DNA of 64,000 bases from Arthrobacter_H sp030452125 (GCA_052379645.1 JBQSYU010000020.1); one strand, 5' to 3'. Shown: positions 24,292-33,703, counted from the first letter of the stretch. Notes: a model not told the origin generated them from the letters alone. Program-made: numbers and translations.

Positions 24292-26670
24292 ATGTCCGAT
24301 ACCCATGCCCCCGCAGACGGCGTCCCCGCCGATCGCCACGATCTGATCAGGGTCCGCGGAGCCCGGGAAAACAACCTGCAGGACCTCTGCCTCGACCTGC
24401 CGAAACGGCGGATCACCGTTTTCACGGGGGTCTCGGGATCGGGGAAGAGTTCGCTGGTCTTCGGGACCATCGCCGCCGAATCCCAGCGGATGATCAACGA
24501 AACCTACAGTGCCTTCGTCCAGGGCTTCATGCCCACGCTGGCCCGCCCCGACGCCGACGTCCTGGAGGGGCTGACCACGGCGATCATCGTCGACCAGGAG
24601 CGCATGGGCTCGAACCCGCGCTCGACCGTGGGCACCGCAACGGACGCCAATGCCTTGTTGCGCATCATCTTCAGCCGACTCGCCGAACCACGGATCGGTT
24701 CTCCGCAGGCCTACTCCTTCAACGTCGCCTCGATCAGTGGTGCCGGGGCGGTGACCATGGAACGCGGGGGCAGGAAGGTCAAGGAGCGCCGGGAATTCTC
24801 CGTCACCGGCGGGATGTGCCAGCTCTGCGAAGGATCCGGCACCGTCTCGGACTTCGATCTCACCCAGTTGTACGACGCCGACAGATCCCTCAACGAGGGG
24901 GCGCTGACGATTCCCGGCTACTCGATGCAGGGGTGGCACGGGCGCATCCTGCGGGGCTGCGGATGGTTCGACCCGGATCGGCCGATCCGTGAATTCACCG
25001 AGCAGGAACTCGAGGACCTGCTCCATCGGGAAGCCACCAGGATCAAGGTCGAAGGCATCAACCTCACCTATCTGGGTTTGATCCCACAAATCCGCAAATC
25101 CATGCTCTCCAAGGGCCTGGACGCCATGCAACCGCATATCCGTGCCTTCGTGGAGCGTGCCGTCACACTGACCGACTGCCCCGACTGCGGGGGAACCCGG
25201 TTGAGCCAGGCGGCCCGCTCCTCACGGATCCGGGGCCTGTCCATCGCCGAGGCCTGCGCGATGCAGATCAGTGATCTCGCCGACTGGGTCGGCACCCTGG
25301 ACGAACCCTCGGTGGCACCGCTGCTGGATTCATTGGCTGGGCTGCTGGCCTCGTTCGTGGAGATCGGGTTGGGCTATCTCTGCCTGGATCGGCCCAGCGG
25401 AACCCTCTCGGGAGGCGAGGCCCAACGAACGAAGATGATCCGCCACCTGGGATCGGCGTTGACCGATGTCACCTATGTCTTCGACGAGCCCACCGTGGGC
25501 CTGCATCCCCACGACATCGCGCGCATGAACCAGCTGCTGATGCGCTTGCGGGACAAGGGCAACACCGTCCTGGTGGTGGAGCACAAACCGGAAATGATCG
25601 CCATCGCCGACCATGTGGTGGATCTGGGGCCGGGGGCAGGATCCGGGGGTGGGCTGCTCTGCTACGAGGGGGACCTCGAGGGCCTGCGCCGCAGCGACAC
25701 CCCCACCGGCCGGCACCTGGGCTATGTGGCGGCACTGAAGGAGACGCCACGGCGGGGGTCGGGAACGCTGGAGATCCGGTCAGCGGACCACCACAACCTC
25801 CGCGACGTCGACGTGGATATTCCGCTGGGGGTCCTTTGCGTGATCACCGGGGTGGCAGGTTCGGGGAAGAGCTCGTTGATCCACGGTTCCATCGCCGGCC
25901 GGGAAGGGGTCGTCACCGTCGACCAAGGGGCCATCAAGGGTTCGCGACGCAGCAACCCGGCGACCTACACGGGATTGCTGGAGCCGGTCCGCAAGGCGTT
26001 CGCGAAAGCCAACGGGGTCAAACCGGCGCTGTTCAGCTCCAACTCGGAAGGTGCCTGCCCGGCCTGCAACGGAGCCGGGATCATCTTCACCGAACTGGGC
26101 GTCATGGCGACGGTGTCCACCGTGTGCGAGGAATGCGAGGGCCGGCGCTTCCAGACGTCGGTACTTGACTACCGGCTCGGTGGCTGCAACATCAGCGAGG
26201 TGCTGACCATGCCGGTCGATGAGGCATTGGGCTTCTTCGCCGCCGGTGAGGCCAGGGTTCCGGCAGCGGTCAGGATCCTTGAACGGCTGCGCGAGGTCGG
26301 ACTGGGCTACCTGGCGTTGGGCCAACCGCTCACCACCCTCTCCGGCGGCGAACGGCAACGGCTCAAACTAGCCAGCCGGATGGGGGAGGAAGGCGGGATC
26401 TATGTTCTGGACGAGCCCACCTCGGGGCTGCATCTGGCCGACGTCGAACACCTGCTGGGCCTGCTGGACCGACTGGTCGATGCGGGCAAGACCGTCATCG
26501 TGATCGAACACCACCAGGCCGTGATGGCCCACGCCGATTGGATCATCGACCTCGGGCCCGGGGCGGGACACGACGGCGGGACCCTGGTCTTCGAAGGGAC
26601 CCCCGCCGAACTGGTGGCGGAGAGGGGAACGATCACCGGAGAACACCTGGCTGCCTACGTCCGCTCCTGA
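24292..26670 (+). CDS. Short UvrA-like ABC ATPase (UvrA paralogue)
   Basis: A 792-residue protein with two ABC modules of the UvrA class: Walker A GVSGSGKSS (about residue 46) and GVAGSGKSS (about residue 525), signatures LSGGEAQR and LSGGERQR, and zinc-finger cysteines CQLCEGSG, CPDCGG and CPACNGAG/CEECEG. It is about 150-200 residues shorter than housekeeping UvrA, as in the UvrA2/DrrC-type paralogues that lack the UvrB-binding domain and are tied to resistance to DNA-binding drugs. ATG at 24292 chosen; upstream codons are not family-like. No drug biosynthesis genes are adjacent. Confidence 0.88.
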   Translation: MSDTHAPADGVPADRHDLIRVRGARENNLQDLCLDLPKRRITVFTGVSGSGKSSLVFGTIAAESQRMINETYSAFVQGFMPTLARPDADVLEGLTTAIIVDQERMGSNPRSTVGTATDANALLRIIFSRLAEPRIGSPQAYSFNVASISGAGAVTMERGGRKVKERREFSVTGGMCQLCEGSGTVSDFDLTQLYDADRSLNEGALTIPGYSMQGWHGRILRGCGWFDPDRPIREFTEQELEDLLHREATRIKVEGINLTYLGLIPQIRKSMLSKGLDAMQPHIRAFVERAVTLTDCPDCGGTRLSQAARSSRIRGLSIAEACAMQISDLADWVGTLDEPSVAPLLDSLAGLLASFVEIGLGYLCLDRPSGTLSGGEAQRTKMIRHLGSALTDVTYVFDEPTVGLHPHDIARMNQLLMRLRDKGNTVLVVEHKPEMIAIADHVVDLGPGAGSGGGLLCYEGDLEGLRRSDTPTGRHLGYVAALKETPRRGSGTLEIRSADHHNLRDVDVDIPLGVLCVITGVAGSGKSSLIHGSIAGREGVVTVDQGAIKGSRRSNPATYTGLLEPVRKAFAKANGVKPALFSSNSEGACPACNGAGIIFTELGVMATVSTVCEECEGRRFQTSVLDYRLGGCNISEVLTMPVDEALGFFAAGEARVPAAVRILERLREVGLGYLALGQPLTTLSGGERQRLKLASRMGEEGGIYVLDEPTSGLHLADVEHLLGLLDRLVDAGKTVIVIEHHQAVMAHADWIIDLGPGAGHDGGTLVFEGTPAELVAERGTITGEHLAAYVRS

Positions 26671-26681
26671 GGCCTGGTCCG

Positions 26682-27356
26682 TCAGGGAAGCTGCCACTCG
26701 GCGATGTCGGTGTCGGCATCGGCCAGCGTGAGCGATCCTTCCGGCTCGGGGATGTCCAGGACGAGGGTCCCATGGACCGAGGCGCCGGCCTTGAGCTCGG
26801 CGGGCAACGCCGTGCCGGCATTCTGGCAGGAGGCGGCAGCGGTGGTGCCCAGATCGTCGTCGAACCGGACATTATCGGTGGAGAAGAAGGACCACATCTG
26901 CGGGGAGAGGCGCAGCGGGCGCTGTGTCTCGTCGTCCGGGGCCGCGAAGGAGGCATCGATCTCCAGCACGGCGAAGGCGCCGTGATCGGGTTTCCCACCG
27001 TCGATCGGGCAGGTCTGCTTGACCGAGAGCGAGGTGACCGTCAAGGTGATTCGTGGTTCGGCTTCGGAACCCTGCAACGCCAGTTCGTCCCCCGGGGCGT
27101 AGAGGGGCAGACCGCGTTCACTGATGAGGCGCACCGGGGACTCATGGGCGGGGATGCTCGCCTCCGGGGCCCCGGAAGAGGAGGGGACCGTGTCGGCAGG
27201 GGTCCGCGTCACGGTCGGGGTGGCCTCATCCGGTGCGCCGGGATCGATCATGTTCCCGGCGGCGCAGCCGGTCAATAGTACGGCGATCGTCGTGATGCCG
27301 ACCAGCCCCGTCAAGCGTGCGGCGGACCGTCCTGGATGCTCCAACATGCCCAACAT
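26682..27356 (-). CDS. Secreted lipoprotein with DUF4352/MPT63-like beta domain
   Basis: A 224-residue protein with a lipoprotein signal peptide: basic start, hydrophobic TGLVGITTIAVLLTGC with the lipobox Cys at about residue 31, a Thr/Pro-rich linker, and a beta-rich domain of about 140 residues containing two cysteines (QTCPIDGG, AASCQNAG) likely to form a disulphide. This resembles DUF4352/immunoprotective extracellular proteins. I favour the ATG at 27354-27356 since GGAG lies 4 bases upstream; ATG at 27345-27347 is an alternative. It is divergent from the glutamate-synthase-like gene. Role unknown. Confidence 0.72.
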   Translation of the reverse strand: MLGMLEHPGRSAARLTGLVGITTIAVLLTGCAAGNMIDPGAPDEATPTVTRTPADTVPSSSGAPEASIPAHESPVRLISERGLPLYAPGDELALQGSEAEPRITLTVTSLSVKQTCPIDGGKPDHGAFAVLEIDASFAAPDDETQRPLRLSPQMWSFFSTDNVRFDDDLGTTAAASCQNAGTALPAELKAGASVHGTLVLDIPEPEGSLTLADADTDIAEWQLP

Positions 27357-27414
27357 TGTCTCCGACCGGACGCTGCTGTGTCGACACGGCCCCATGACGC
27401 GTAAACTCGGCCCC

Positions 27415-29226
27415 ATGGTGCGTTTCTTCCTTCTGACCTTATTCGTCGTCCTGGCAGCGGCCGCCGTCGTGGCCGCCTCGTTCGGGACCACCGGCTGGGT
27501 TGTCCTGGGCGTGCTCGTGCTCCTGCTGGTCGGGCTGGGCCTGCATGACCTTTTCCAGACCAAGCATGCGATCCTGCGCAACTTCCCGGTGCTGGGACGC
27601 ATGCGCTACCTGCTGGAGTCCATCCGCCCCGAGATCCAGCAGTACTTCATCGAGCGGAACACCGACGGCCGGCCCTTCGACCGGGACACCCGCTCGCTGA
27701 TCTACACCCGCTCCAAGGGGGCCGATAGCCATAAGGCCTTCGGCACCGAACGTGATGTGAACTCGCAGGGCTACGAGTTCCTGCTGCACTCCAGCGCCCC
27801 GCTGGCCCCGCCCGAGGAGCACCACCGGGTGCGGATCGGCGGCCCGGATTGCCGCAAGCCCTATGACATCGCCCTGATGAACATCTCGTCGATGAGCTTC
27901 GGATCGTTGTCCAAGAATGCCGTCCAGGCGATGAACAAGGGCGCGGCCATGGGCGGATTCGTCCACGCCACCGGTGAGGGCGGTCTGACCAAGTACCACC
28001 TGGAGCACGGTGCCGACGTGTTCTGGGAAATCGGGTCGGGCTACTTCGGGTGCCGCGATGAACACGGCAGGTTCGCCCCGGAGACCTTCCGGACCAAGGC
28101 CGCCACCGACGCGGTCAAGGCCGTCACCATCAAGCTCAGCCAGGGCGCCAAGCCGGGCATCGGCGGCGTGCTGCCGAAGTCGAAGATCACCCCCGAAATC
28201 GCCGAGGCCCGCGGGATCCCCATGGACCGGGACTGCGTGTCCCCGGCCTCGCATTCAGCGTTCCACACCCCACGCGAGCTGATGGAATTCGTCGGAACGC
28301 TGCGCGAACTCACCGAGGGTAAACCGATCGGCTATAAGTTCTGCGTGGGTTCACGGACCGATGTCCTGGCCATGTGCAAGGCGATGCTCGATACCGGGAT
28401 CACCCCGGACTACATCATCATCGACGGTTCCGAAGGTGGCACCGGTGCCGCCCCGTTGGAATACGAGGACCATATCGGCACCCCGCTGACCGAAGGCCTG
28501 ATGCTGGTGCACAACGCACTGGTCGGTGCCGGTCTGCGGGACAGGATCCGCCTCGGTGCCGCCGGCAAGGTCGCCAGCGGCAGCGATATCGTCAAACGCC
28601 TCATCCAGGGCGCCGACTTCACCATGAGCGCCCGCTCGATGATGATGGCCACCGGCTGCATCCAGGCCCAGCTCTGCCACACCAACCGCTGCCCGGTCGG
28701 CGTCGCCACCCAGAACCCGCGGCTCATGCGGGCCGTCGACGTCGAGGACAAGGGCAACCGCGTCTACAACTACCAGAAGCTCACTGTCACCGAGGCCGAG
28801 CAGATCATGGCGTCCATGGGGGTCTCGACCCCGGCGAACCTGAACCAGCGGATGCTGCGCCGGCGGATCGACCATCTGACCACCAGCAGCTACGCCGCCC
28901 TGTACAACTGGTTGCGCCCCGGCGAGTTGTTGGAGGATCCGCCCCGGGGGTGGAGCGGGGACTGGGACGAGGCAGACGCCGACCATTTCGGCGAACATGC
29001 CCCCATCCCGTGGCTCCAGCCTTCGGGCGGCCCGGGAACCGGCGAGCCGGTCCGTTCCGGGGGACCACGGCGGGACCGGCCCGACATGGCGCGTTGGGAT
29101 GAGACCAGTTCCATCGACCAGGTCCGGGTCGGCCCCTCGCGTGACGAGATGGATGACACCGACACCGGGAAGACCAAGCGGGTCGAAACCTCCGGCGTCC
29201 GCCCCGAATCCCGTCCCGGAGGCTAG
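27415..29226 (+). CDS. FMN-binding glutamate-synthase-family protein, membrane-anchored
   Basis: A 603-residue protein with an N-terminal hydrophobic hairpin (residues about 3-45), then the glutamate-synthase-type FMN barrel: SSMSFGSLSKNAVQAMNKGA, GEGGLTKYHLEHGADVFWEIGSGYFG, KLSQGAKPGIGGVLPKSKI and IIIDGSEGGTGAAPLEY, with the 3Fe-4S ligands in TGCIQAQLCHTNRCPVGVATQ-like spacing (C-x5-C-x4-C). No glutaminase domain is present. Such standalone proteins are widespread and often annotated as FMN-binding glutamate synthase, but their substrate is uncertain. The C-terminal 90 residues are charged and low in complexity. The ATG at 27415 precedes a second possible start, GTG at 27418; an ATG at 27394 is also in frame. 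Confidence 0.85.
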   Translation: MVRFFLLTLFVVLAAAAVVAASFGTTGWVVLGVLVLLLVGLGLHDLFQTKHAILRNFPVLGRMRYLLESIRPEIQQYFIERNTDGRPFDRDTRSLIYTRSKGADSHKAFGTERDVNSQGYEFLLHSSAPLAPPEEHHRVRIGGPDCRKPYDIALMNISSMSFGSLSKNAVQAMNKGAAMGGFVHATGEGGLTKYHLEHGADVFWEIGSGYFGCRDEHGRFAPETFRTKAATDAVKAVTIKLSQGAKPGIGGVLPKSKITPEIAEARGIPMDRDCVSPASHSAFHTPRELMEFVGTLRELTEGKPIGYKFCVGSRTDVLAMCKAMLDTGITPDYIIIDGSEGGTGAAPLEYEDHIGTPLTEGLMLVHNALVGAGLRDRIRLGAAGKVASGSDIVKRLIQGADFTMSARSMMMATGCIQAQLCHTNRCPVGVATQNPRLMRAVDVEDKGNRVYNYQKLTVTEAEQIMASMGVSTPANLNQRMLRRRIDHLTTSSYAALYNWLRPGELLEDPPRGWSGDWDEADADHFGEHAPIPWLQPSGGPGTGEPVRSGGPRRDRPDMARWDETSSIDQVRVGPSRDEMDDTDTGKTKRVETSGVRPESRPGG

Positions 29227-29240
29227 CCGGGGATCCCCGG

Positions 29241-30305
29241 TCAGTCGACGGCGATGGCCGCGGCGATTTCCTGCTGGTCCACCTCTGCCGGATCCGTGGG
29301 GGACCACTGCGGCATGCGGTCCTTGTCGATGATCTGGGCGCGGATCCCTTCCGGTAGGTCGGGATGCTTCATCAGGTAGTCGGCCACCCGCAACTCCCGG
29401 GCCAGGGCCGAGGGCAGGTGGGCCTCGTCGCGGGCGGCACGGACCGCCCGCAGGGCCGTCTGTGTGGAGAGCGGGGAATTGCCCCGCAGGGCGGTGGCGG
29501 CCGTGGCGGCCCCCGGATAGGGGCTGGAATCGAGGCGTTCCAGGATGGCCGAGACGTCGTCGGCGGCGTAGGCCTGGTCGATCCATCCGGCCTCGGCCAC
29601 CAGTGGCGCGGGCGGTGCCGGGGTGCCGTGGAGGATCTCCAGGGCGATGGAGACCTCCCCGGCCGGCAGCCCCACCAGATCGGGCAGCGCCGACAGGACC
29701 TCCTCGAAGGAGTCCTCGGAGATGCAGAAGTCGGCGAAGCCGGCATGGATCGCGTCCCCGGCCCCCATGGTCGAGGCGGTCAGGGCCAGATGCTCACCGA
29801 GCCGTCCGGGCGCCAGCCCCAGCAGGTGGGTTCCGCCCACGTCGGGGGAGTAGCCGATCCGTGCTTCGGGCATGGCGATGGAGGAGCGCGGGGTGACGAT
29901 GCGGATCCCGGCGTGTCCGGCCAACCCGACCCCGCCACCCATGCACACCCCGTCCATGTAGGCGAGGACCGGTTTCGGGTAGGCGGCGATGAGTCCATCG
30001 AGGCGGAACTCCTCGGCCAGGAACGACAGGAACTCATGCTGCTTGCCGGTGGTGATGGCCGTATGGAAGGCCACGATGTCCCCTCCGGCACAGAATCCAC
30101 GGGTCCCGGCCCCACGCAGTACGACGATGCCGACCTCGGGGTCCTCACGCCATAGCTCGAGCTGGTCGGTCAGGATCTTGACCATCCCCCGGGTGAGGGC
30201 ATTGATCTGTCGAGGACGGTTCAACGTCAGCAGGCCGATGCCGTCCATGACCTCGACCAGGACGTCGTCATCGTCCGCGGCATTCGTTCCGTTGGTCAGT
30301 GTCAT
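29241..30305 (-). CDS. 3-hydroxyisobutyryl-CoA hydrolase-like (crotonase family)
   Basis: The 354-residue protein has the crotonase fold with GLLTLNRPRQINALT, the oxyanion hole stretch GAGTRGFCAGGDIVAFH and MGGGVGLAGHAGIRIVT, then EARIGYSPDVGGTHLLG with the catalytic Glu/Asp arrangement, and a long C-terminal extension typical of the HIBCH branch. HIBCH removes CoA in valine catabolism; other crotonases are possible. I chose the ATG at 30303-30305, preceded by AGGGGAC; the upstream ATG at 30344 lacks a ribosome-binding site. No other valine genes are adjacent. Confidence 0.82.
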   Translation of the reverse strand: MTLTNGTNAADDDDVLVEVMDGIGLLTLNRPRQINALTRGMVKILTDQLELWREDPEVGIVVLRGAGTRGFCAGGDIVAFHTAITTGKQHEFLSFLAEEFRLDGLIAAYPKPVLAYMDGVCMGGGVGLAGHAGIRIVTPRSSIAMPEARIGYSPDVGGTHLLGLAPGRLGEHLALTASTMGAGDAIHAGFADFCISEDSFEEVLSALPDLVGLPAGEVSIALEILHGTPAPPAPLVAEAGWIDQAYAADDVSAILERLDSSPYPGAATAATALRGNSPLSTQTALRAVRAARDEAHLPSALARELRVADYLMKHPDLPEGIRAQIIDKDRMPQWSPTDPAEVDQQEIAAAIAVD

Positions 30306-30442
30306 CGAAACCAGTCCCCTTGGTGCATCCTGCGTTGTTCCCATTCATTGAAGCTACCGCTCCCGGCGGGTGGAATCCCGAAGGCGGGCCATCGTGCCCG
30401 GCTGTGTCCCGTGGCTGCCGACCGAGGAAGGCCCGGGCCGGC

Positions 30443-31369
30443 TCAGGGGACGATGCTGATCTTGCGTAGCTCGGCGGCCAGCTTGTCCATGAAGACATCG
30501 ACCTTGGGGCTTCTGGAATTGCCCAGTTGCAGGGCGAAGATGCTGCGGGCCAACCGGATCTCTGGAACATCCAGGACCACCAGCCCGGGGGGACGTTGCT
30601 GCATCGCCAGCGCCGGGACCAGGGCGGCCCCGAGACCGGCGCCGGCCAGATGCAGCGAGGCGTTGAAATCGTCGCAGTAGGCCACCACCCGCGGGTGCAG
30701 GTCGCAGGAGGCGAAGAGGCGGGAGATCACGGTGGCATCCGAGGTGCCGGCGTGGTGCATGATCCACGGCATATCGGCCAATTGGGCGGCGGAGACCTGG
30801 GCCCCCTCGGCGATCTTCCAGGACGCCGGGACGACCACGCGGAAATCGTCGTCGCCCAACCATTGCCGGTCCATGGTGCCGGGCCATCCCAGCCCTGTCT
30901 GGCCGACCTGGAAGACCAGGGCCAGATCCAGTTCGTTGCCGCTTTGCAGGCTGGCGATCGTCTGGTGCGGCTCCCCGACGCTGATGCGCAGGTTGATCCC
31001 CAGGTCGTTCCAGCCGGAGGAGCCCAGCAGCCGGGGCAGGGCGAAGGTGGCCAGCGAAGGGAAGATCCCCAGCCGCAGCTCCTCGACGGGGTGCTCCCCG
31101 GGCCGGCCGGCCGCCGTCGTGCTCGCCGCCAGGAGGGCGTCGATGTCGGTCAGGACCTTGCGGGCGTGCCGGGCCATCGTCGTGGCCGCTTCGGTCGGCT
31201 CGATGGCCCGGGCCGAACGCCGGAAGAGCGCGACGCCGGTATCGCGTTCCAGCGCCGTCATCTGTTGGGAGACGGCGGATGCCGTATAGCCGAGGGGGAC
31301 CGCGGCCGCGGCAAAGGAGCCGTGCGCGATGACTTCCAGCAGGGTGTGCAGATGCACCGGGTTGACCAA
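30443..31369 (-). CDS. LysR-family transcriptional regulator
   Basis: A 308-residue protein with the N-terminal LysR helix-turn-helix (LHTLLEVIAHGSFAAAAVPL, GYTASAVSQQMTALERDTGV, ALFRRSARAI) and a periplasmic-binding-type effector domain. I favour the TTG at 31367-31369 because AGGAG sits 5 bases upstream; the GTG at 31373-31375 overlaps that site. The target is unclear: neighbours on both sides are on the same strand, so there is no classical divergent target. It could act on the HIBCH-like gene downstream (137 bp). Confidence 0.85.
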   Translation of the reverse strand: MVNPVHLHTLLEVIAHGSFAAAAVPLGYTASAVSQQMTALERDTGVALFRRSARAIEPTEAATTMARHARKVLTDIDALLAASTTAAGRPGEHPVEELRLGIFPSLATFALPRLLGSSGWNDLGINLRISVGEPHQTIASLQSGNELDLALVFQVGQTGLGWPGTMDRQWLGDDDFRVVVPASWKIAEGAQVSAAQLADMPWIMHHAGTSDATVISRLFASCDLHPRVVAYCDDFNASLHLAGAGLGAALVPALAMQQRPPGLVVLDVPEIRLARSIFALQLGNSRSPKVDVFMDKLAAELRKISIVP

Positions 31370-31419
31370 CAGCACTCCTGGGTGTCGAGGTGGGGGACAG
31401 CAAGCAATGTTATGCCATG

Positions 31420-31698
31420 CTAGTCTTCGTCGTCCTCGCGCTCGGCTTCCTGCTCATCGTCGAGTTCCCATTGCGAGGCCAGCGTCTCGTCCTCGGAGTC
31501 GCCCTCCACGGACTCTCCGCCGTCCTCCAGATCATCCACGACCAGATAGCTGTGTCGGCGCAACGGGTCGATGCGGTCCATGGTCTCCGGGTTGTCCGAG
31601 GAGCCGTCCTCGGGGGTGCCGTAGCGCCCGTCTTCGGGCTCATCGAGATCGTCGTCGGGCTGTTCGTCGAACACCGTCTCGTCGTAGATTCCGCTCAT
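31420..31698 (-). CDS. Small highly acidic protein (DUF5709-like)
   Basis: The 92-residue protein is about one third Asp and Glu, with YDETVFDE at the start, a central RIDPLRRHSYLVVDDLEDG and an acidic tail EREDDED. It begins at an ATG (31696-31698) with AGGAGGGCG upstream, an excellent ribosome-binding site. The composition and layout resemble DUF5709 proteins of actinomycetes, whose function is unknown. The acidic, low-complexity sequence suggests a disordered protein that interacts with a basic partner. Confidence 0.65.
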   Translation of the reverse strand: MSGIYDETVFDEQPDDDLDEPEDGRYGTPEDGSSDNPETMDRIDPLRRHSYLVVDDLEDGGESVEGDSEDETLASQWELDDEQEAEREDDED

Positions 31699-31720
31699 GG
31701 CCGTCGCCCTCCTGGTCCGC

Positions 31721-31745
31721 GTGCCGGGCCTGATGCCCGGGGCAC
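31721..31745 (-). terminator. Hairpin downstream of the LLM gene
   Basis: GTGCCGGGC and GCCCGGGGCAC form an imperfect stem (two-base bulge) between the LLM oxidoreductase stop and the acidic-protein start. No clear U-tract; weak terminator. Confidence 0.35.
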
Positions 31746-31793
31746 GTCTGACTCCTCCAGCGTAGGACGTGGGGCCCGCAATGGGAACGGGCC

Positions 31794-32786
31794 TCAGCCG
31801 GTCAGCCCCATGGCCTGGGCGGTGAGCTTGATCGAGGTGAGCCGGTCGGCCGCCGTGGAGGCGTTGTGGACGGTGATCAGTTCGTCGGCGCGGGCGCTGT
31901 GGGCGAAACCCTCGAGGTAGTCCTTCACGGCGTCCGGGGTGCCGACGGCGGTGTACGCCATCATCTTCAGGATCTGCTCGCCCGCGGCGGACTCCATCAA
32001 CAGGTCGATCTCGGGTTCGGTGAAGGGGACCTCCCGGCCGCGACCGAGGAACATGGCGACCCGGTCGCGCCGGGACTGCTCCATCTGGGCCTGGGCCTGC
32101 TGGTTGGTTTCGGCGGCCACGACCCCCACCCCGGCGATGACATGCGGTTCCGCCAGCTGCTCGGAGGGCTGGAAGTTGTCCCGGTAGGCCGCGACGGCCG
32201 CATGCAGGGCATCGGGGGCGAAATGCGAGGCAAAGGAGTAGGGCAGTCCGAGCTGGGCGGCCAGCTGGGCTCCGAACAGGCTCGAACCCAGGATGTACAG
32301 CGGCACGTTGGTCCCGGCCCCGGGGACGGCGGACACCGTGGGGATCCGGGAGTTCCCGGTGAGGTAGCCCTGCAGTTCGAGGACATCGTGGGGGAAGGCG
32401 TCCGCTGCCGCCGGATCACGGCGCAGCGCACGGAACGTGGCCTGGTCGGTTCCCGGGGCACGCCCCAGCCCGAGGTCGATGCGCCCGGGGAACAAGGTCT
32501 CCAGGGTCCCGAACTGTTCGGCGATGACCAGTGGGGAGTGGTTGGGCAGCATCACCCCGCCGGAACCGAGCCGGATCGTGGAGGTCTGCTGGGCGATATG
32601 GCCGATCAGGACCGAGGTGGCGCTGGAGGCGATGTTGGCCATGTTGTGGTGCTCGGCATACCAGATGCGCGTGTAGCCTGCGGCTTCGGCGGTCTGCGCC
32701 AGTTCGACGGACCCCCGGAAGGTGTCGGCGATGGAGCTTCCTGCGGAAACGGAAGCAAGGTCAAGAAGGGAAAGGGGAATACTCAC
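31794..32786 (-). CDS. LLM-class flavin-dependent oxidoreductase (MsnO8-type)
   Basis: A 330-residue luciferase-like monooxygenase: VSIPLSLLDLASVSAG at the start, WYAEHHNMANIASSATSVLI, IRLGSGGVMLPNHSPLVIAEQFG, and LGLGRAPGTDQ. These features fit the MsnO8 group of F420/FMN-dependent oxidoreductases with unknown substrates. I chose the GTG at 32784-32786, where similarity begins; the upstream ATG in the same frame runs back into the MetF-like gene and is not family-like. It follows the metF-like gene by 50 bp and may be cotranscribed. Confidence 0.85.
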   Translation of the reverse strand: MSIPLSLLDLASVSAGSSIADTFRGSVELAQTAEAAGYTRIWYAEHHNMANIASSATSVLIGHIAQQTSTIRLGSGGVMLPNHSPLVIAEQFGTLETLFPGRIDLGLGRAPGTDQATFRALRRDPAAADAFPHDVLELQGYLTGNSRIPTVSAVPGAGTNVPLYILGSSLFGAQLAAQLGLPYSFASHFAPDALHAAVAAYRDNFQPSEQLAEPHVIAGVGVVAAETNQQAQAQMEQSRRDRVAMFLGRGREVPFTEPEIDLLMESAAGEQILKMMAYTAVGTPDAVKDYLEGFAHSARADELITVHNASTAADRLTSIKLTAQAMGLTG

Positions 32787-32836
32787 ACCGGCGTCAACCC
32801 GTTCGCGGCCCCGAACATTCCCCGGGGGCGCCGCCC

Positions 32837-33703
32837 TCAGGCCCCGGCGATGAAATCCTCCACCCACCGGGCCGTGGCGGCCAGTCCGCCGAAGGTATAG
32901 AAGTGCAGTCGCACCTCACCGTGGGTCGGCGGGTCCAGGCCGGCGGCCAGATGGTGGACGAACCGGTCCGGCCCCGCGGTGCCCAGCAGGTTGGCCAGCG
33001 AGAAACCGTATTGTTGGGCGATTCCCGCCGAGGACGAGATGCCGAAGCGGCGGGCGTAGCTCAGTAGGCGCCTGATGCCGGCCGGGCCGGGCACGCCGAT
33101 CCTGACGGGCAGGTCGATGCCGCGACGGCGCAGCTCGGCCAGCCAGGAGAGCACCGCGCGCGAGTCGAAGCCGAACTGGGTGATGATGGACCCCGACAAC
33201 GAGGCCTCCTGCAGCGCGGTCGCCTTGTTCTGGAGGGAGGCCCATAAGGTCGCGTCATCGATGTCCGGATGCCCCTCGGGGTAGCCGGCGATGGCGACCG
33301 CTCCCACGCCGTGGGCCTGCAGGCGCCCGGAGGTGATCAGGGACAAGGCATCGGGGAACGGGCCCAGTGGCTCCACCGGATCCCCACCGACGACGAAGAC
33401 GTCGGTGACCTGGGCCTGCCCGACCAGCAGGTCGAGGAATTCGTCGAGTTCAGCCCCGGAGACCAGCCGACGGGCGGAAATATGGGGGACCGGTTCGAGT
33501 CCGGCGGTGCGGACATCGGCCGCGGCAGCGACGCGCAGCCCGGTCTCCTCGTTGCCCAGGAACGTGACGTTGACGCGGGTCCGGGGCGGGAGGGATCTTG
33601 CGGCTTCGGCCAGGGAACGCCGGTCCTTGCCGGTCATTTCCAAGGAGAATCCGCGCACCAGTTCGAGGCCGGGGGGAGGGGGAGACTCCGCGGGGGAGGT
33701 CAT
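32837..33703 (-). CDS. Methylenetetrahydrofolate reductase-like protein
   Basis: A 288-residue protein with the MetF barrel features: VTFLGNEETG, VPHISARRLVSGAELDEFL, VFVVGGDP, GVAIAGYPEGHPDI-like segment, QNKATALQEASLSGSIITQFGF-like FAD/substrate stretch, and RIGVPGPAG. These resemble MetF homologues found with one-carbon catabolic genes. It may reduce methylene-THF or act in demethylation pathways. The start is the ATG at 33701-33703 after AAGGAC. The methionine-pathway genes are not adjacent. Confidence 0.8.
   Translation of the reverse strand: MTSPAESPPPPGLELVRGFSLEMTGKDRRSLAEAARSLPPRTRVNVTFLGNEETGLRVAAAADVRTAGLEPVPHISARRLVSGAELDEFLDLLVGQAQVTDVFVVGGDPVEPLGPFPDALSLITSGRLQAHGVGAVAIAGYPEGHPDIDDATLWASLQNKATALQEASLSGSIITQFGFDSRAVLSWLAELRRRGIDLPVRIGVPGPAGIRRLLSYARRFGISSSAGIAQQYGFSLANLLGTAGPDRFVHHLAAGLDPPTHGEVRLHFYTFGGLAATARWVEDFIAGA

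Noticed and set aside
29227..29240. Palindrome CCGGGGATCCCCGG after the glutamate-synthase-like gene
   Set aside because: It could be a small hairpin but there is no U-tract and the stem is only 7 bp, so I do not call a terminator.
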